Shown: positions 41,501-50,643 of the stretch, piece by piece
How the letters are laid out: every line of letters begins with the position of its first letter
How positions within the stretch are numbered: position 1 is the stretch's first letter
Origin: Naumovozyma dairenensis CBS 421
Taxonomy: Eukaryota > Ascomycota > Saccharomycetes > Saccharomycetales > Saccharomycetaceae
Assembly: GCF_000227115.2 (NCBI RefSeq)
Contig: NC_016484.1
Span: 682,001-746,000 of the forward strand
Reading direction: 5' to 3'
Length of the DNA: 64,000 nt
Position numbers and translations under genes: made by a program
The notes under the pieces: model-generated
The model's database searches: none
The model's input: only the letters and a program-made list of their open reading frames with translations
Told to the model about the DNA's origin: nothing

Positions 41501-41537
41501 CCCCTGTATGGGAGGGAAATCTGTATATAAAAAGGGG
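41501..41537 (+). promoter_or_regulatory. STRE pair flanking a TATA box
   Basis: CCCCT at 41501-41505 and AGGGG at 41533-41537 are stress-response elements (Msn2/4) on either side of TATATAAA (41524-41531), about 150 bp upstream of the ATG at 41684. Typical of a TATA-containing stress-inducible yeast promoter. Confidence 0.5.
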
Positions 41538-41683
41538 ATAATTTATGCATCTACTTAAAATTACCAATTCTCTTTCCCAATTCCATAATTCTTATATAAT
41601 TGGATCGGATATCTCTTACATATATAGATTAATTATATGATCCTCCGATTGAAAGTAAACTTGTACTCTCACGCACCCACACA

Positions 41684-42811
41684 ATGTCCTTACCAAAAAC
41701 TATGAAAGCTGTCGTCATTGAAGGCGACAAAGCCGTTATCAAATCAGACGTCCCTCTACCAGAATTAGAAGATGGTTTCGTCTTAGTCAAACCAGAAGCC
41801 ATTGCTGGTAATCCTACCGATTGGAAACATATCCAATGGAAAATTGGACCACAAGGTTCCATCGTTGGTTGTGATGTCGCTGGTAAGATTGTCAAATTAG
41901 GTCCTAACGTTGATTCCAACGAATTCCACATTGGTGATTCTGTCTATGGGTTTGTTCATGGTTCATCTGTGAGATTCCCTACTAATGGTGCGTTTGCTGA
42001 ATACGTAGGGATGGATTCTAAGATCGCTTATAAGGCTCCAAAGGATATGACAGTTACAGGGTTGGATAATGTCCCAGAAGGACCCGTTAAAAGTTTCGAA
42101 GGCGCTGTCTCTTTACCAGTTTCTTTGACTACTGCTGGTGTCGCATTGACTTATAATTTGGGTTTGAAATTGGATTGGGAAGCTTCTAAACCTCAAAATG
42201 ACTATCCAATTTTGTTTTGGGGTGGTGCTACCGCTGTAGGTCAAATGTTCATTCAATTAGCTAAGAAATTGAATGGGTACTCCAAAATTATTGTCGTGGC
42301 TTCTAAGAAGCATGAAAAGGTCTTGAAGAGTTATGGTGCTGATGAACTTTTCGATTATCATGATGAAGATGTCATTGAACAAATTACTAAGAAATATAAT
42401 AATATTCAACAATTAGTGGATTGTGTTTCTAACCCAACTACTATCCAACAAACTTACAAATGTGCCGCTAAGGATGCTCCTGCTACGGTCTTGCAATTAG
42501 TTACATTAACTGAAAAAGATATCAAAGAAGAAGATAGAAGACCAAACGTTAAGATTGAAGGTACTTTATTATATATGGCTGGTGGTAACGCAGTTCCGTT
42601 CGGTTCAATGACTCTTCCAGCTTCTCCAGAATATAGACAAGCTGCCATCGATTTCATTAGATTCATCAATCCAAAATTAAACAACGGTGAAATTCATCAT
42701 ATCCCAATTAAGGTTTATAAGAATGGTTTAGAAGGTGCCATTCAATTGACTGATGATATTAAACATGATAGAAATTCTGGTGAAAAATTAGTTGCTACAT
42801 TCAAGAATTAA
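41684..42811 (+). CDS. Medium-chain dehydrogenase/reductase, YNL134C orthologue
   Basis: Zinc-free MDR family oxidoreductase; S. cerevisiae YNL134C reduces furfural-type aldehydes with NADH. The 375 residues match 376. The GroES-like N-terminal half contains NPTDWKHIQWKIGP and GCDVAGKIVKLG; the Rossmann half has LFWGGATAVGQMFIQLAKKL as the nucleotide-binding turn and HDRNSGEKLVA near the end. Codon use looks optimised compared with its neighbours, suggesting high expression. The promoter has STRE and Yap-type motifs, fitting stress induction. Between FYV6 and FPR1 exactly as in S. cerevisiae. Confidence 0.92.
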   Translation: MSLPKTMKAVVIEGDKAVIKSDVPLPELEDGFVLVKPEAIAGNPTDWKHIQWKIGPQGSIVGCDVAGKIVKLGPNVDSNEFHIGDSVYGFVHGSSVRFPTNGAFAEYVGMDSKIAYKAPKDMTVTGLDNVPEGPVKSFEGAVSLPVSLTTAGVALTYNLGLKLDWEASKPQNDYPILFWGGATAVGQMFIQLAKKLNGYSKIIVVASKKHEKVLKSYGADELFDYHDEDVIEQITKKYNNIQQLVDCVSNPTTIQQTYKCAAKDAPATVLQLVTLTEKDIKEEDRRPNVKIEGTLLYMAGGNAVPFGSMTLPASPEYRQAAIDFIRFINPKLNNGEIHHIPIKVYKNGLEGAIQLTDDIKHDRNSGEKLVATFKN

Positions 42812-43217
42812 ATTGTTATATAATTGATATACATTCTCTTGCTTAATCTATCTCTCATATAAATTTATTCATTCATTAGAATTACGATAAAAACAACGTC
42901 ATACAAACATAAGTAATCTAATATAATATTTCTTTCAATAGCTTGGTATGCTCCTTCTATGTTGATTTATTTATTCGCTCCTCTGAGGCGTGTTTTACGT
43001 TTACGTTTAATGCACGGAACATCAATCTTCCTTCGAGACGCAAAGAATTTTTCATAGCAATTTTTACGTCGGTTGGAAAAGGAAAAAACACACTATTGGA
43101 GACACCTCTTACAAAAAGATGTCTTCTCCCTGAATATTTTGTAAGACCTAGTCTCAAAGTAAAAGGATACAATTCAATTTAATCAATCAAAAGAAATCAA
43201 ATCAGCAAAAAAAAATA
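42812..43217. other. Spacer upstream of FPR1
   Basis: 406 bp containing the 3' flank of the oxidoreductase gene and the FPR1 promoter. Open frames on both strands (42943-43182) lack an ATG at their listed start and look non-coding. An A9 run directly precedes the FPR1 ATG, a usual feature of highly expressed yeast genes. Confidence 0.6.
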
Positions 43218-43562
43218 ATGTCTGAAGTTATTGAAGGTAACGTTAAAATCGATAGATTAAGTCCAGGTGATGGTGTCACTTTCCCAAAGGTTGGTGATTT
43301 AGTCACTATCCATTACACAGGTACTTTAGAAAACGGTCAAAAATTCGATTCCTCCTTGGACAGAGGTTCTCCATTCCAATGTAACATTGGTGTCGGTCAA
43401 GTCATCAAAGGTTGGGATGTCGGTATTCCAAAATTATCAGTTGGTGAAAAGGCTAGATTAACTATCCCAGGTGCTTACGCTTACGGTGAACGTGGTTTCC
43501 CAGGTTTAATCCCACCAATGGCTACTTTGATCTTTGATGTCGAATTATTGAAGGTTAACTAA
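43218..43562 (+). CDS. FPR1: FKBP12 peptidyl-prolyl isomerase
   Basis: Cytosolic/nuclear FK506- and rapamycin-binding prolyl isomerase. The 114 residues match yeast FKBP12. Active-site and drug-pocket residues are visible: [14 protein letters not shown] (Tyr and Asp), [15 protein letters not shown] (Val, Ile, Trp), and [13 protein letters not shown] with the Tyr. Strongly biased codons (GGT, TTC, TCC/TCT, AAG) indicate high expression. Convergent with EAF7. Confidence 0.98.
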   Translation: MSEVIEGNVKIDRLSPGDGVTFPKVGDLVTIHYTGTLENGQKFDSSLDRGSPFQCNIGVGQVIKGWDVGIPKLSVGEKARLTIPGAYAYGERGFPGLIPPMATLIFDVELLKVN

Positions 43563-43795
43563 TTAGAGCATTAAAAGAATATGCATACAAAAATATTATC
43601 TATTTTTCTCTTTTTTTCTTTGTTCTTCTAAAAATAAATAACATCTAATATAATAAACAAAAATCATATTATTTTATATCGACTGTTGATTAAACGCAGT
43701 TGAAATTTCTATGGGCATCCAAGGTTATTTTTTTGAAAAAATCCTGTTGTGGTAATCTATATATGGTGTATTCTCATTTACGAATATTTTTAAAA

Positions 43796-45634
43796 CTATT
43801 TTTTATTACGTAGTCTACTGGATACCCTCCTAGTCGCAGGCTCAGGTACTGGCTTGCGCTTCCTTTTCTTTGGAGGTGAACTGGTTGTGGTACTTAGGTC
43901 AGTATGAGAAGACGACCGTCTGGTTCTTTTACCTATAGGTTCTTCATCTTGTAGTATGGAGGATCTTCTACCCCTTTTCTTGGGCCGTTTTTCTTCCACT
44001 TTTGCTTCTTCTTGTCCATCTTTTTCGTCTTGAGCTTCTTTATTGTGTTCTTTCTTTTTCACCTCAGCTTCAGGAAGTGTAGCTTTAGCATCACTTTTTG
44101 GTTCTTCTTTTGGTGACGAAACACCCTCACCAGTGCCATTTTCGTTTACAGGAGTAGGTTCAATGGATTTTTCCAGATCTGGTGTTTCTTTCCGTTCCTT
44201 GTCGACTCCAGTTTTGAATTCATCAGTAACTTCTGTATTTACCATTTCCTTTTCGTGCTCCTTGAGGGGTTCCTCGATAGTTCCCTTCTTTTCTTCTTCT
44301 TCTTTGGAATGTTCTCTTGGTTGTTTGGGCGTCCCACCAGTGTCTTCCGCCTCTGTCTCTGTCTCTCTGGTTTCTTTTCCTGTGGCCTCATTTGCTTCTT
44401 TTCCTGTGGTCTCACTTGCTTGTGTACTTTCCCCTTCTATAGGAGTTTCTTTTGCAACTTTCTCCACATTCGTTTCCCTCTCTTCTTTTAACTCTTCTTT
44501 ATCTTTAGTAATTAGCTTGGGCTCCTCTGCAGCATCATGTACTTCCGCGGCTTGTTTCTCTTCTATAGTAAGTTTTTGTTCATTCGACACTAGTTCCAGT
44601 TCTTTTTTGTCTATTTCCAGTTCTACATTTGCATTGACTGGGTTATTTACTGCGTCTGTTTCATCAAGTGTTATATGTGGTAAAATTTCGTTCTTTTCGG
44701 CATGAGTATGAGCTTCTGATTTAGCTTCTAGTTTGGATTCACTTCCTGCTTTGACTTCTACTTCATTCTTCAATGCAGTAGTGTCTTTTACATTATTATG
44801 ATTCTCAACTGGGACGGATGGATGAGATGGTTTAATTCGGACAGATTTTCGTATACGTGGTCCCGTCCTTTTAGTATCTTGTTTTGAAACACCAAGTGAA
44901 TTGCTTGGTGATTCATTCGAACTTGTCGATTTTATCTCAATATTAGTTCCTTCAGTTTGGGACGGTGTCAATTCCTCTGATGATGGCTCTGGTTTCCCTA
45001 CAGTCTCTAGCTCCTTCTCAATTTTCTTTGTTTCTTGTTTCATATCTACTTTATTTTCCTCTATATCTTTCTGTTTAACATCTTTTGACTCTTCTTCCTC
45101 TTCTGATGGTGCTCCATTCTTAGCATTGGATAATATGAGCTCACCATATTCAGCCCAAGGTAATGCAAAATCTCTTTTTTGGGTTAATAGTTTATATTTC
45201 AATTTCAATAAAGTCATTTCTTCTTCTTGATAACTATCATCAAAATCATATTCTTCCTCGATATTACTATTATGATTATTATTATTATTTTCATCTTTCG
45301 GTATTTTATTTTCTTGATCCGCATGATTATTATCATGTTTTGTAATATTATCCTTCGTAGTATCATCTTCCATGGCAGGAACTTCATTTTCTAACTTATC
45401 TGCTTCATCAAAATCGTAATAACGATTCAATCGATCCCAAATATCTTTAGCGGTAAATATTTTCCCAGGTTTGACTACCTCCTTTTGTAATAATATCATG
45501 GGATATTTATCAGGATGATTCATTCGTTCAACAATACATAACATGTGAAAATGTTTATGTATCCCTGCGGGTTTGAATTGAGCTACCCATCTAAAAAGAC
45601 GTATTTCGTCCACGATTGTCCAATCGATTGCCAT
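43796..45634 (-). CDS. EAF7: NuA4 subunit Eaf7 (MRG-binding protein family)
   Basis: Component of the NuA4 histone acetyltransferase and of its Eaf3-Eaf5-Eaf7 module. The conserved block is at the very N terminus: MAIDWTIVDEIRLFRWVAQF and GIHKHFHMLCIVERMNH, then FTAKDIWDRLNRYYDFDEAD. After about residue 180 it is highly charged and repetitive (E, K, T, S) and ends in Lys/Arg-rich sequence with SRLRNKK. I start at the ATG at 45634 because it aligns with the S. cerevisiae start; the frame is open to 45769 but the extra 45 residues are unrelated. At 612 residues it is clearly longer than the 425 of S. cerevisiae, by expansion of the acidic repeat region. Confidence 0.92.
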   Translation of the reverse strand: MAIDWTIVDEIRLFRWVAQFKPAGIHKHFHMLCIVERMNHPDKYPMILLQKEVVKPGKIFTAKDIWDRLNRYYDFDEADKLENEVPAMEDDTTKDNITKHDNNHADQENKIPKDENNNNNHNSNIEEEYDFDDSYQEEEMTLLKLKYKLLTQKRDFALPWAEYGELILSNAKNGAPSEEEEESKDVKQKDIEENKVDMKQETKKIEKELETVGKPEPSSEELTPSQTEGTNIEIKSTSSNESPSNSLGVSKQDTKRTGPRIRKSVRIKPSHPSVPVENHNNVKDTTALKNEVEVKAGSESKLEAKSEAHTHAEKNEILPHITLDETDAVNNPVNANVELEIDKKELELVSNEQKLTIEEKQAAEVHDAAEEPKLITKDKEELKEERETNVEKVAKETPIEGESTQASETTGKEANEATGKETRETETEAEDTGGTPKQPREHSKEEEEKKGTIEEPLKEHEKEMVNTEVTDEFKTGVDKERKETPDLEKSIEPTPVNENGTGEGVSSPKEEPKSDAKATLPEAEVKKKEHNKEAQDEKDGQEEAKVEEKRPKKRGRRSSILQDEEPIGKRTRRSSSHTDLSTTTSSPPKKRKRKPVPEPATRRVSSRLRNKK

Positions 45635-46177
45635 TTGTTCCCCGGATTTTACTTGATTGGTATTGTCTATTTGATCAGTAGTAAAGGTATCAGTGTAGCA
45701 AAGAAGATATATCGTAATAATGTCCTCTGAAAAAATGGAGGAAAGCAAACGAAAGCGAAAAAAGACCAATTATTGTCGATATGTTTCACACACGTATTGC
45801 ACTTTTTTTGAATGATCCTCCTATAGCTGTTAGCTGTTTGTTGGCGCCAACTATGAAGTCTTAATGAATTACTGTAGTCTAAAGAATTCAAGCTTATACT
45901 TTTGAAATGTAAACAAACAATTTTTAATTTTTCAAGAAAATCCCAAACCCTAAGTCCTGTATTAGGGTTAACATTAGAAGGGCTAATTCGGGTTAATAAT
46001 ACTTGAACTTACCGGATTGCAATAATTGATATTTAAATATTTAGACTAAATAAAGGAACTACGTACGTACGAGAAACATCATTCAAAATAGGTCATACCT
46101 GTTTATTGATTGATTCCCAAGAAGTGGATATCGAGAAGTCCTTTAAATCACTTGTTTTTCCGATCTTTTTTTTGACA
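45635..46177. other. EAF7/NAM9 divergent promoter
   Basis: 543 bp with facing AACCCTAA and TTAGGGTT motifs. In-frame open extensions of both flanking genes intrude but are judged untranslated. Confidence 0.7.
45946..45969. promoter_or_regulatory. Inverted pair of Tbf1-like sites
   Basis: AACCCTAA at 45946-45953 and TTAGGGTT at 45962-45969 form perfect inverted copies 8 bp apart, midway between EAF7 and NAM9. They match ARCCCTAA. Confidence 0.55.
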
Positions 46178-47644
46178 ATGCCTAGAAAGGCAACTCTATT
46201 GAAGTCTTTAAGTAGGGGCCGTATCCGTGCTTCTTTCAACAAATATAACCTTTTCAATCTTTACAAGAAGGGAAGAATTGATTTTAAATCCAAGACATTA
46301 TATCAACAAAAATGGTCTGCGAAACAAGAAACTAGAGCATACCATGGTGAACATATTACTGAATCGCGTTGGCAAATGTTTTTCAATCCCAAATTGAAAT
46401 CAGTGGCTCAATTAGATGCTTCATTACGAACCTCCACTTCCTCGAAAAACCAAATTGAACCTACACCTTTCTTGATGCAGACATATGCGGTTCTCGAGAA
46501 AAGATTGGATTTTGCCATTTTTAGAGCCATGTTTGCATCATCAGTAAGACAAGCAAGACAGTTCATCTTACATGGGAATGTACGTGTTAATGGTATTAAG
46601 ATTAAACATCCTGGGTTCACTTTGAAACCTGGAGATACGTTTAGTGTTCATTCTAGTAAAGTTTTACAAGCTATGGGTGCTAAGAAGCCAAGTTTTGAAG
46701 AAGCTTTGAGAGTTGATAAGAAACAAATTGTGTTGTGGAATAAATATGTGAAAGAAGCCAAGGAGAATCCAAGATCTGTTTGGGAAGCCAAGATCAAGAA
46801 ATATCAAGGGTTGGATGAATCTAACTCAAAGAAGATGAAATATTTGGAATTTTTGGAAATGTATAATAAGAATTTGGAAATTGAACAACGTATTGAGTTA
46901 CAAAATTCTACACCGGAAAAGCTTTTGACTAAGATATTGGAAATTCAAGCCAAGGAAGGTGACAAAATGTTATCTGCTAAATCTTTTGAAAAAATTGTAG
47001 ACAAGGATCCACTTTTAGTGCAAGAAGTGTATAAATGCTATCAAGAGTTTTTAAATTCCGATAAATTAGACCATGCTACATTAAAGAATAGATCTTTGAA
47101 AGAATTGCAACAACTTTCTTCTCAATTGGTAAGTCAACCTAAGGAATTCAAGGAGAATTTGTCTGACAAAGCTAAAAAATCTATAAGGCAAGGTATTACA
47201 GACCTCTCAACGATTGCAAAGAAATATCAAACCTCCATATCTCAATTTTATAGAACAAACAAAGCAGCAAATAATGAAGCCACGGGGATCCCCTTCCATG
47301 CCAACTGGACAAACAGGTTAATCAGTCACTTACCATTGAATGTTTCTGAGATACGAGAAAAGGGAGAGAAGGAAAGCCGCAAGATAATAAATTTACCATG
47401 GCAACGTAATTATTTTTTTGGTCGCCAAGATCCCACTAAACCATATTTTACACCATGGAAACCAAGACCATTCTTGGCACCATTTTCCATCTTACCACAT
47501 CATTTAGAGGTGTCTTTTAAGACTTGTCATGCTGTATATTTGAGGGATCCTGTGGCACGCCCTGGTCATTCAGAAGTTATTTCTCTATTTGATTTACCAG
47601 TTCATGAAAGAGCTTATATGTATTATGTTAGGAATGGTAAATAA
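46178..47644 (+). CDS. NAM9: Mitochondrial ribosomal protein uS4m (Nam9)
   Basis: Small-subunit mitoribosomal protein S4, first found as a nuclear suppressor of ochre mutations in mtDNA. From the ATG at 46178 (MPRKATLLKSLSRGR) the product has 488 residues against 486 in S. cerevisiae. The S4 RNA-binding domain is at about 110-175 (FASSVRQARQFILHGNVRVN), and the C-terminal block with GRQDPTKPYFTPWKPRPFLA and PVHERAYMYYVRNGK is nearly invariant. The frame is open from an ATG at 46106, adding 24 residues with no family counterpart. Convergent with SRV2. Confidence 0.96.
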   Translation: MPRKATLLKSLSRGRIRASFNKYNLFNLYKKGRIDFKSKTLYQQKWSAKQETRAYHGEHITESRWQMFFNPKLKSVAQLDASLRTSTSSKNQIEPTPFLMQTYAVLEKRLDFAIFRAMFASSVRQARQFILHGNVRVNGIKIKHPGFTLKPGDTFSVHSSKVLQAMGAKKPSFEEALRVDKKQIVLWNKYVKEAKENPRSVWEAKIKKYQGLDESNSKKMKYLEFLEMYNKNLEIEQRIELQNSTPEKLLTKILEIQAKEGDKMLSAKSFEKIVDKDPLLVQEVYKCYQEFLNSDKLDHATLKNRSLKELQQLSSQLVSQPKEFKENLSDKAKKSIRQGITDLSTIAKKYQTSISQFYRTNKAANNEATGIPFHANWTNRLISHLPLNVSEIREKGEKESRKIINLPWQRNYFFGRQDPTKPYFTPWKPRPFLAPFSILPHHLEVSFKTCHAVYLRDPVARPGHSEVISLFDLPVHERAYMYYVRNGK

Positions 47645-47816
47645 GAGGAGGTATATATTTTATCAAACTTGTAAATAAATAATAACATGATTGACTTAAT
47701 GCTTTTCTTTATTTTTAAAAATTTTTTTTTTTATTAAATGGTTGTATAAACGAAGACAGAGTATATAATACTATATGACGGTGCAATGCCATGCTAATGC
47801 TATGACTGGGAACGGT

Positions 47817-49499
47817 CTAACCTGCATGTTCAAAAACAGTGGATTCTAATTTACCCTTATCAAAAGTATGTTTTAATTGTTCAGGGATAGGGAATTCTAC
47901 GAAATCATCATCTTCACCTACGGGCAAATTGACATTAATAGTAGTTGAACAAGAAGTGTAAACCTCTGTATTCAATGAATCTTTGGATAGATAAATGTTC
48001 CCCCCTTCAGATTTATCAATTGAAATTTGTGGTAATGATTCGATTACTTGAATACCAAATTTGTTGGATTTAATAATATCAAGACCGGAGATACATGAAT
48101 CAAGGACTAATGAACAATTAATTGTTTCATTGAATGTAATTGCGTTGACTTTACCCTTAATTTGAATCATGATGTCTGAACATTTGCCGATGAAGATAGA
48201 TTCATCTTTGTTACCTTCGATGATTATTGGTTCGTTTGTATCTTTCAGGTCTGATTTCTCATAGTTTTCTACAAACCATTTGTTGCCTGATAATTCCTTT
48301 CTTGCAGGTTTTTTTGTTTTTAAGGTACTTGGTTTCTTTGGGATTCTTGGTGGTGTATCAAACGAGGAATTAGAGTCTGAAGAGGATATAGCGGGGACAG
48401 TTGATGAGGCACGTAATTGTGGGTTTTTATGAGTTTGTTGAGATTTGTCCACTTTCTTTAAACCCTTTGTAATATTTTCACCTTGATTCAATTCAGCAAA
48501 TACAGCTCCAATACCTTGTTCTTGTGCAGAGGCAGGTTCAGAGGTTGATTTAATTTCGTAAATAGATGCAGGTGGTGGAGGTGGAGGAGGTGGTGGACCA
48601 CCGGCACTTGGTGCAGGGGCAGGGGCAGAGGTAGAGGTAGAGGTAGAGGTAGAGGTAGAGGTAGATAATTCTTGTTTCACGGCAGCTAAAAATTCCATAC
48701 CGGTTGCATTATTCCAATCCAATCCATTAGTTTGGTATTCCTTAACGTAAGTTTTCAAATCATCGAACATTTGTAAGAATAATTTAACCCATACTACAGA
48801 GTTTGGATCAGAATCTTTAAATTCCTTTAATACTCTATTAGTCCAAAATTGAGCAGCATCTTTAAAATCTGTCAAAAGAGATAATGGAGTGGTAACGGCG
48901 ATCCAAGAGAATAATGGAGCACCTTCTGTGATAGCATTCAAATAAGAGAAATATTTACTTTGTCTATGAGTATCTTTCAATTCATTAATTTTCATTATAG
49001 CGTCATTGATTGGTTTCAAGGTATTTGTGAAGTCAGTAGAAGTGTAATCTGGTTTCTTTGAGACAGTTGAAATCTTGATTAATCTTAATTGGGAATCGAA
49101 TGCAAGTGAGATCAATTTCATAGAATCTGTAACTGTTGGATCTATATCTTTCGAGAGTTCTAAGATTGGATCCACCGAGTTCTTGATAAAATTTTTGAAC
49201 TCAATGACAGATTTTGGTTGGTCCTTTTTAAGTTCAATTGCTTCGGTGAAGTCTTCTGGTTTTGGTGGTTGCTTGGTATTAGAAGCAGATGCAATCTTGG
49301 AATCCTTGTCAGAGGCAATGGAAGCTTGTGCAGAGGTACCAGCAGCGGCTGAGGCCTTTTGGATCTTAGATTGAATGTAACCTTCTTGGTAGATGGTGAC
49401 GTCTTCTAATCTTGAAGTAGCGTCTTCCAGTCTTTTCAATAACTTAACAAGATTGTAACCTTGCATGGAGAATTTTGCATTAAGAGTAGTGTCGACCAT
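47817..49499 (-). CDS. SRV2: Cyclase-associated protein Srv2/CAP
   Basis: Actin-recycling protein that also binds adenylyl cyclase in the Ras pathway. The 560 residues compare with 526 in S. cerevisiae. Order: N-terminal oligomerisation/cyclase-binding helix (about 10-35, [18 protein letters not shown]), helical folded domain (about 95-265), an S-T repeat then A-P repeat, the poly-proline P1 site [13 protein letters not shown], a WH2-like stretch, and the C-terminal CARP beta-sheet domain starting near [13 protein letters not shown] that binds ADP-actin. The S-T dipeptides come from a hexanucleotide repeat at about 48630-48664. Convergent with NAM9. Confidence 0.96.
   Translation of the reverse strand: MVDTTLNAKFSMQGYNLVKLLKRLEDATSRLEDVTIYQEGYIQSKIQKASAAAGTSAQASIASDKDSKIASASNTKQPPKPEDFTEAIELKKDQPKSVIEFKNFIKNSVDPILELSKDIDPTVTDSMKLISLAFDSQLRLIKISTVSKKPDYTSTDFTNTLKPINDAIMKINELKDTHRQSKYFSYLNAITEGAPLFSWIAVTTPLSLLTDFKDAAQFWTNRVLKEFKDSDPNSVVWVKLFLQMFDDLKTYVKEYQTNGLDWNNATGMEFLAAVKQELSTSTSTSTSTSTSAPAPAPSAGGPPPPPPPPPASIYEIKSTSEPASAQEQGIGAVFAELNQGENITKGLKKVDKSQQTHKNPQLRASSTVPAISSSDSNSSFDTPPRIPKKPSTLKTKKPARKELSGNKWFVENYEKSDLKDTNEPIIIEGNKDESIFIGKCSDIMIQIKGKVNAITFNETINCSLVLDSCISGLDIIKSNKFGIQVIESLPQISIDKSEGGNIYLSKDSLNTEVYTSCSTTINVNLPVGEDDDFVEFPIPEQLKHTFDKGKLESTVFEHAG
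48630..48664. repeat. (GAGGTA)n repeat coding S-T in SRV2
   Basis: Tandem hexanucleotides on the plus strand give the serine-threonine dipeptide run just before the A-P and poly-P tracts of Srv2. Confidence 0.9.
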
Positions 49500-49685
49500 T
49501 TTTTTTGAATGTATCTATGGTTGTTTGCTTTTCGGATTCTGTTTTCTTATCAATGCAGCTCAGTCTTAAGTTGATGTACGTATACAGATATATGTTAGTG
49601 TATTAAATAAAGTTCCACATGTTTGTTTGTTTGTAGAGTGGAATCCCAGAAAATAGGGATTTTGCAAATTCATGAGCGATAGCCT

Positions 49686-49698
49686 AACCCTAAGGGTT
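49686..49698. promoter_or_regulatory. Overlapping inverted Tbf1-like sites
   Basis: AACCCTAA (49686-49693) overlaps an inverted TAAGGGTT (49691-49698), about 190 bp upstream of the SRV2 ATG. Confidence 0.5.
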
Positions 49699-49805
49699 TT
49701 TTGTATATGTGTTCTGTTAGGTTTTTATGGGGGTATGACTATGTTGTTGCCCTAGGGGTAACAAGCTGTCAGACATAGCCACCTTGCCGTTACCCCGACT
49801 TTCAA

Positions 49806-49879
49806 ACGCGTCAGCAAATTAATTTTTTTTTTTTTTTTTTTTTAACGCGACAGCGACAGCGACGCGACTGCGACGCGAT
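49806..49879. promoter_or_regulatory. Poly-T with flanking ACGCG motifs
   Basis: ACGCGT (MluI cell-cycle-box core) is followed by T21 and then by ACGCGA at about 49845, 49862 and 49874, with GACAGC/GCGAC repeats between. The poly-T would exclude nucleosomes; MBF binding is inferred. Confidence 0.45.
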
Positions 49880-50137
49880 TTTTTCGCAAATCTCAATTTT
49901 TCTTTCTTCGATTTCGATAAATGGAAAACGTAGAAATACTCTCTCTGTCTGTGTGTCCGTCCGTAATACAATTGTTGATTGCTACATACGTACGTTTGAC
50001 GAGATATGACAAAATACAGTTCACTGTACTTTTGTATATATTAGCAAACATTATGCTCCCCACTGCAGCTCCTATTGTTAGAGCAAATGAACCTTACTCT
50101 ACTTCAAATTTAATATATATTCGAAAACAAAAAAAGA

Positions 50138-50643
50138 ATGCAGAAAACTGTTTGGAGAAAGAATAAACAAAATCAAAACAAACCGACCACAGGAACCGTA
50201 ACGAAGCAAATGGATCTGGAGCCGGTTCTAAAATCAGCACAATAATAATAGATCCAGAACAGCAATTTCAAGATGCCTGGGATTAAGGTGACTCCTGGAT
50301 TGATCAACAAATTCAAACTCAAACTGAAAATGATGAACCTCGAGAAAGCGTTTGGAATCAAGATTCTGAACCACAATATCCTTCCGGCATAATTGATCTT
50401 ACTAATGATGACACTGATAAGATAATAGGTAGGTACGGTAGTAGAAGATACGGCCAAGTGTCGGGTACTAATAATGAGAATAGTACATCTGTTTCCTTTC
50501 CTTCCTATCCAATAAATGTATCTATTCCTGCACCTCCGGTGCCTATTACAACAAATAATAATAATAGTAACCGAAAAAATCATCTTCCCTTTGTCTATGT
50601 GGAGGTATTTTCCCAAAGTAAAAAAGGAACAACTCGAAATTGA
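50138..50643 (+). pseudogene. Broken coding-looking 5' region of the RRM-like gene
   Basis: Upstream of the intact ORF, protein-like sequence continues but is interrupted. From the ATG at 50138 frame 2 reads MQKTVWRKNKQNQN. The next coding-like stretch is in frame 1: QTDHRNRNEANGSG, STIIIDPEQQFQDAWD, a TAA at 50284-50286, GDSWIDQQIQTQTENDEP, then PSGIIDLTNDDTD, and so on to a Pro/Asn-rich part and a stop at 50644. The downstream ORF is in frame 2, and either A6 run (50574-50579 or 50619-50624) is a natural place for a one-base shift. IIDLTNDD has the form of a SUMO-interaction motif. Either a decayed 5' half or assembly errors. Confidence 0.45.

Larger units (their letters stand above)
40563..41683. 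other. FYV6/YNL134C-orthologue intergenic region
   Basis: 1.12 kb. The frame 40605-40940 is open but begins with GTG and lacks family resemblance. A CAA microsatellite, GTACT-rich repeats, a short GC-rich island (41361-41406) with TTACCCG, and a compact promoter with STREs and TATA near 41500-41540 are present. Confidence 0.65.
49500..50137. other. SRV2 upstream region
   Basis: Contains AACCCTAAGGGTT (49686-49698), ACGCGT (49806-49811), a T21 run (49823-49843) and a GCGAC-rich block (49845-49880). An ATG frame at 49921-50166 is open but of random-looking composition. Confidence 0.6.

Noticed and set aside
49921..50166. 81-codon ATG ORF upstream of the RRM-like gene
   Set aside because: Hydrophobic random-looking composition and no resemblance to a known small protein; probably chance in the divergent spacer.
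50584..50643. Programmed +1 frameshift in the RRM-like gene
   Set aside because: The frame change is of the +1 type, but no CTT-AGG-C or other known yeast shift heptamer lies in the overlap, and the separate in-frame TAA upstream would still block translation.
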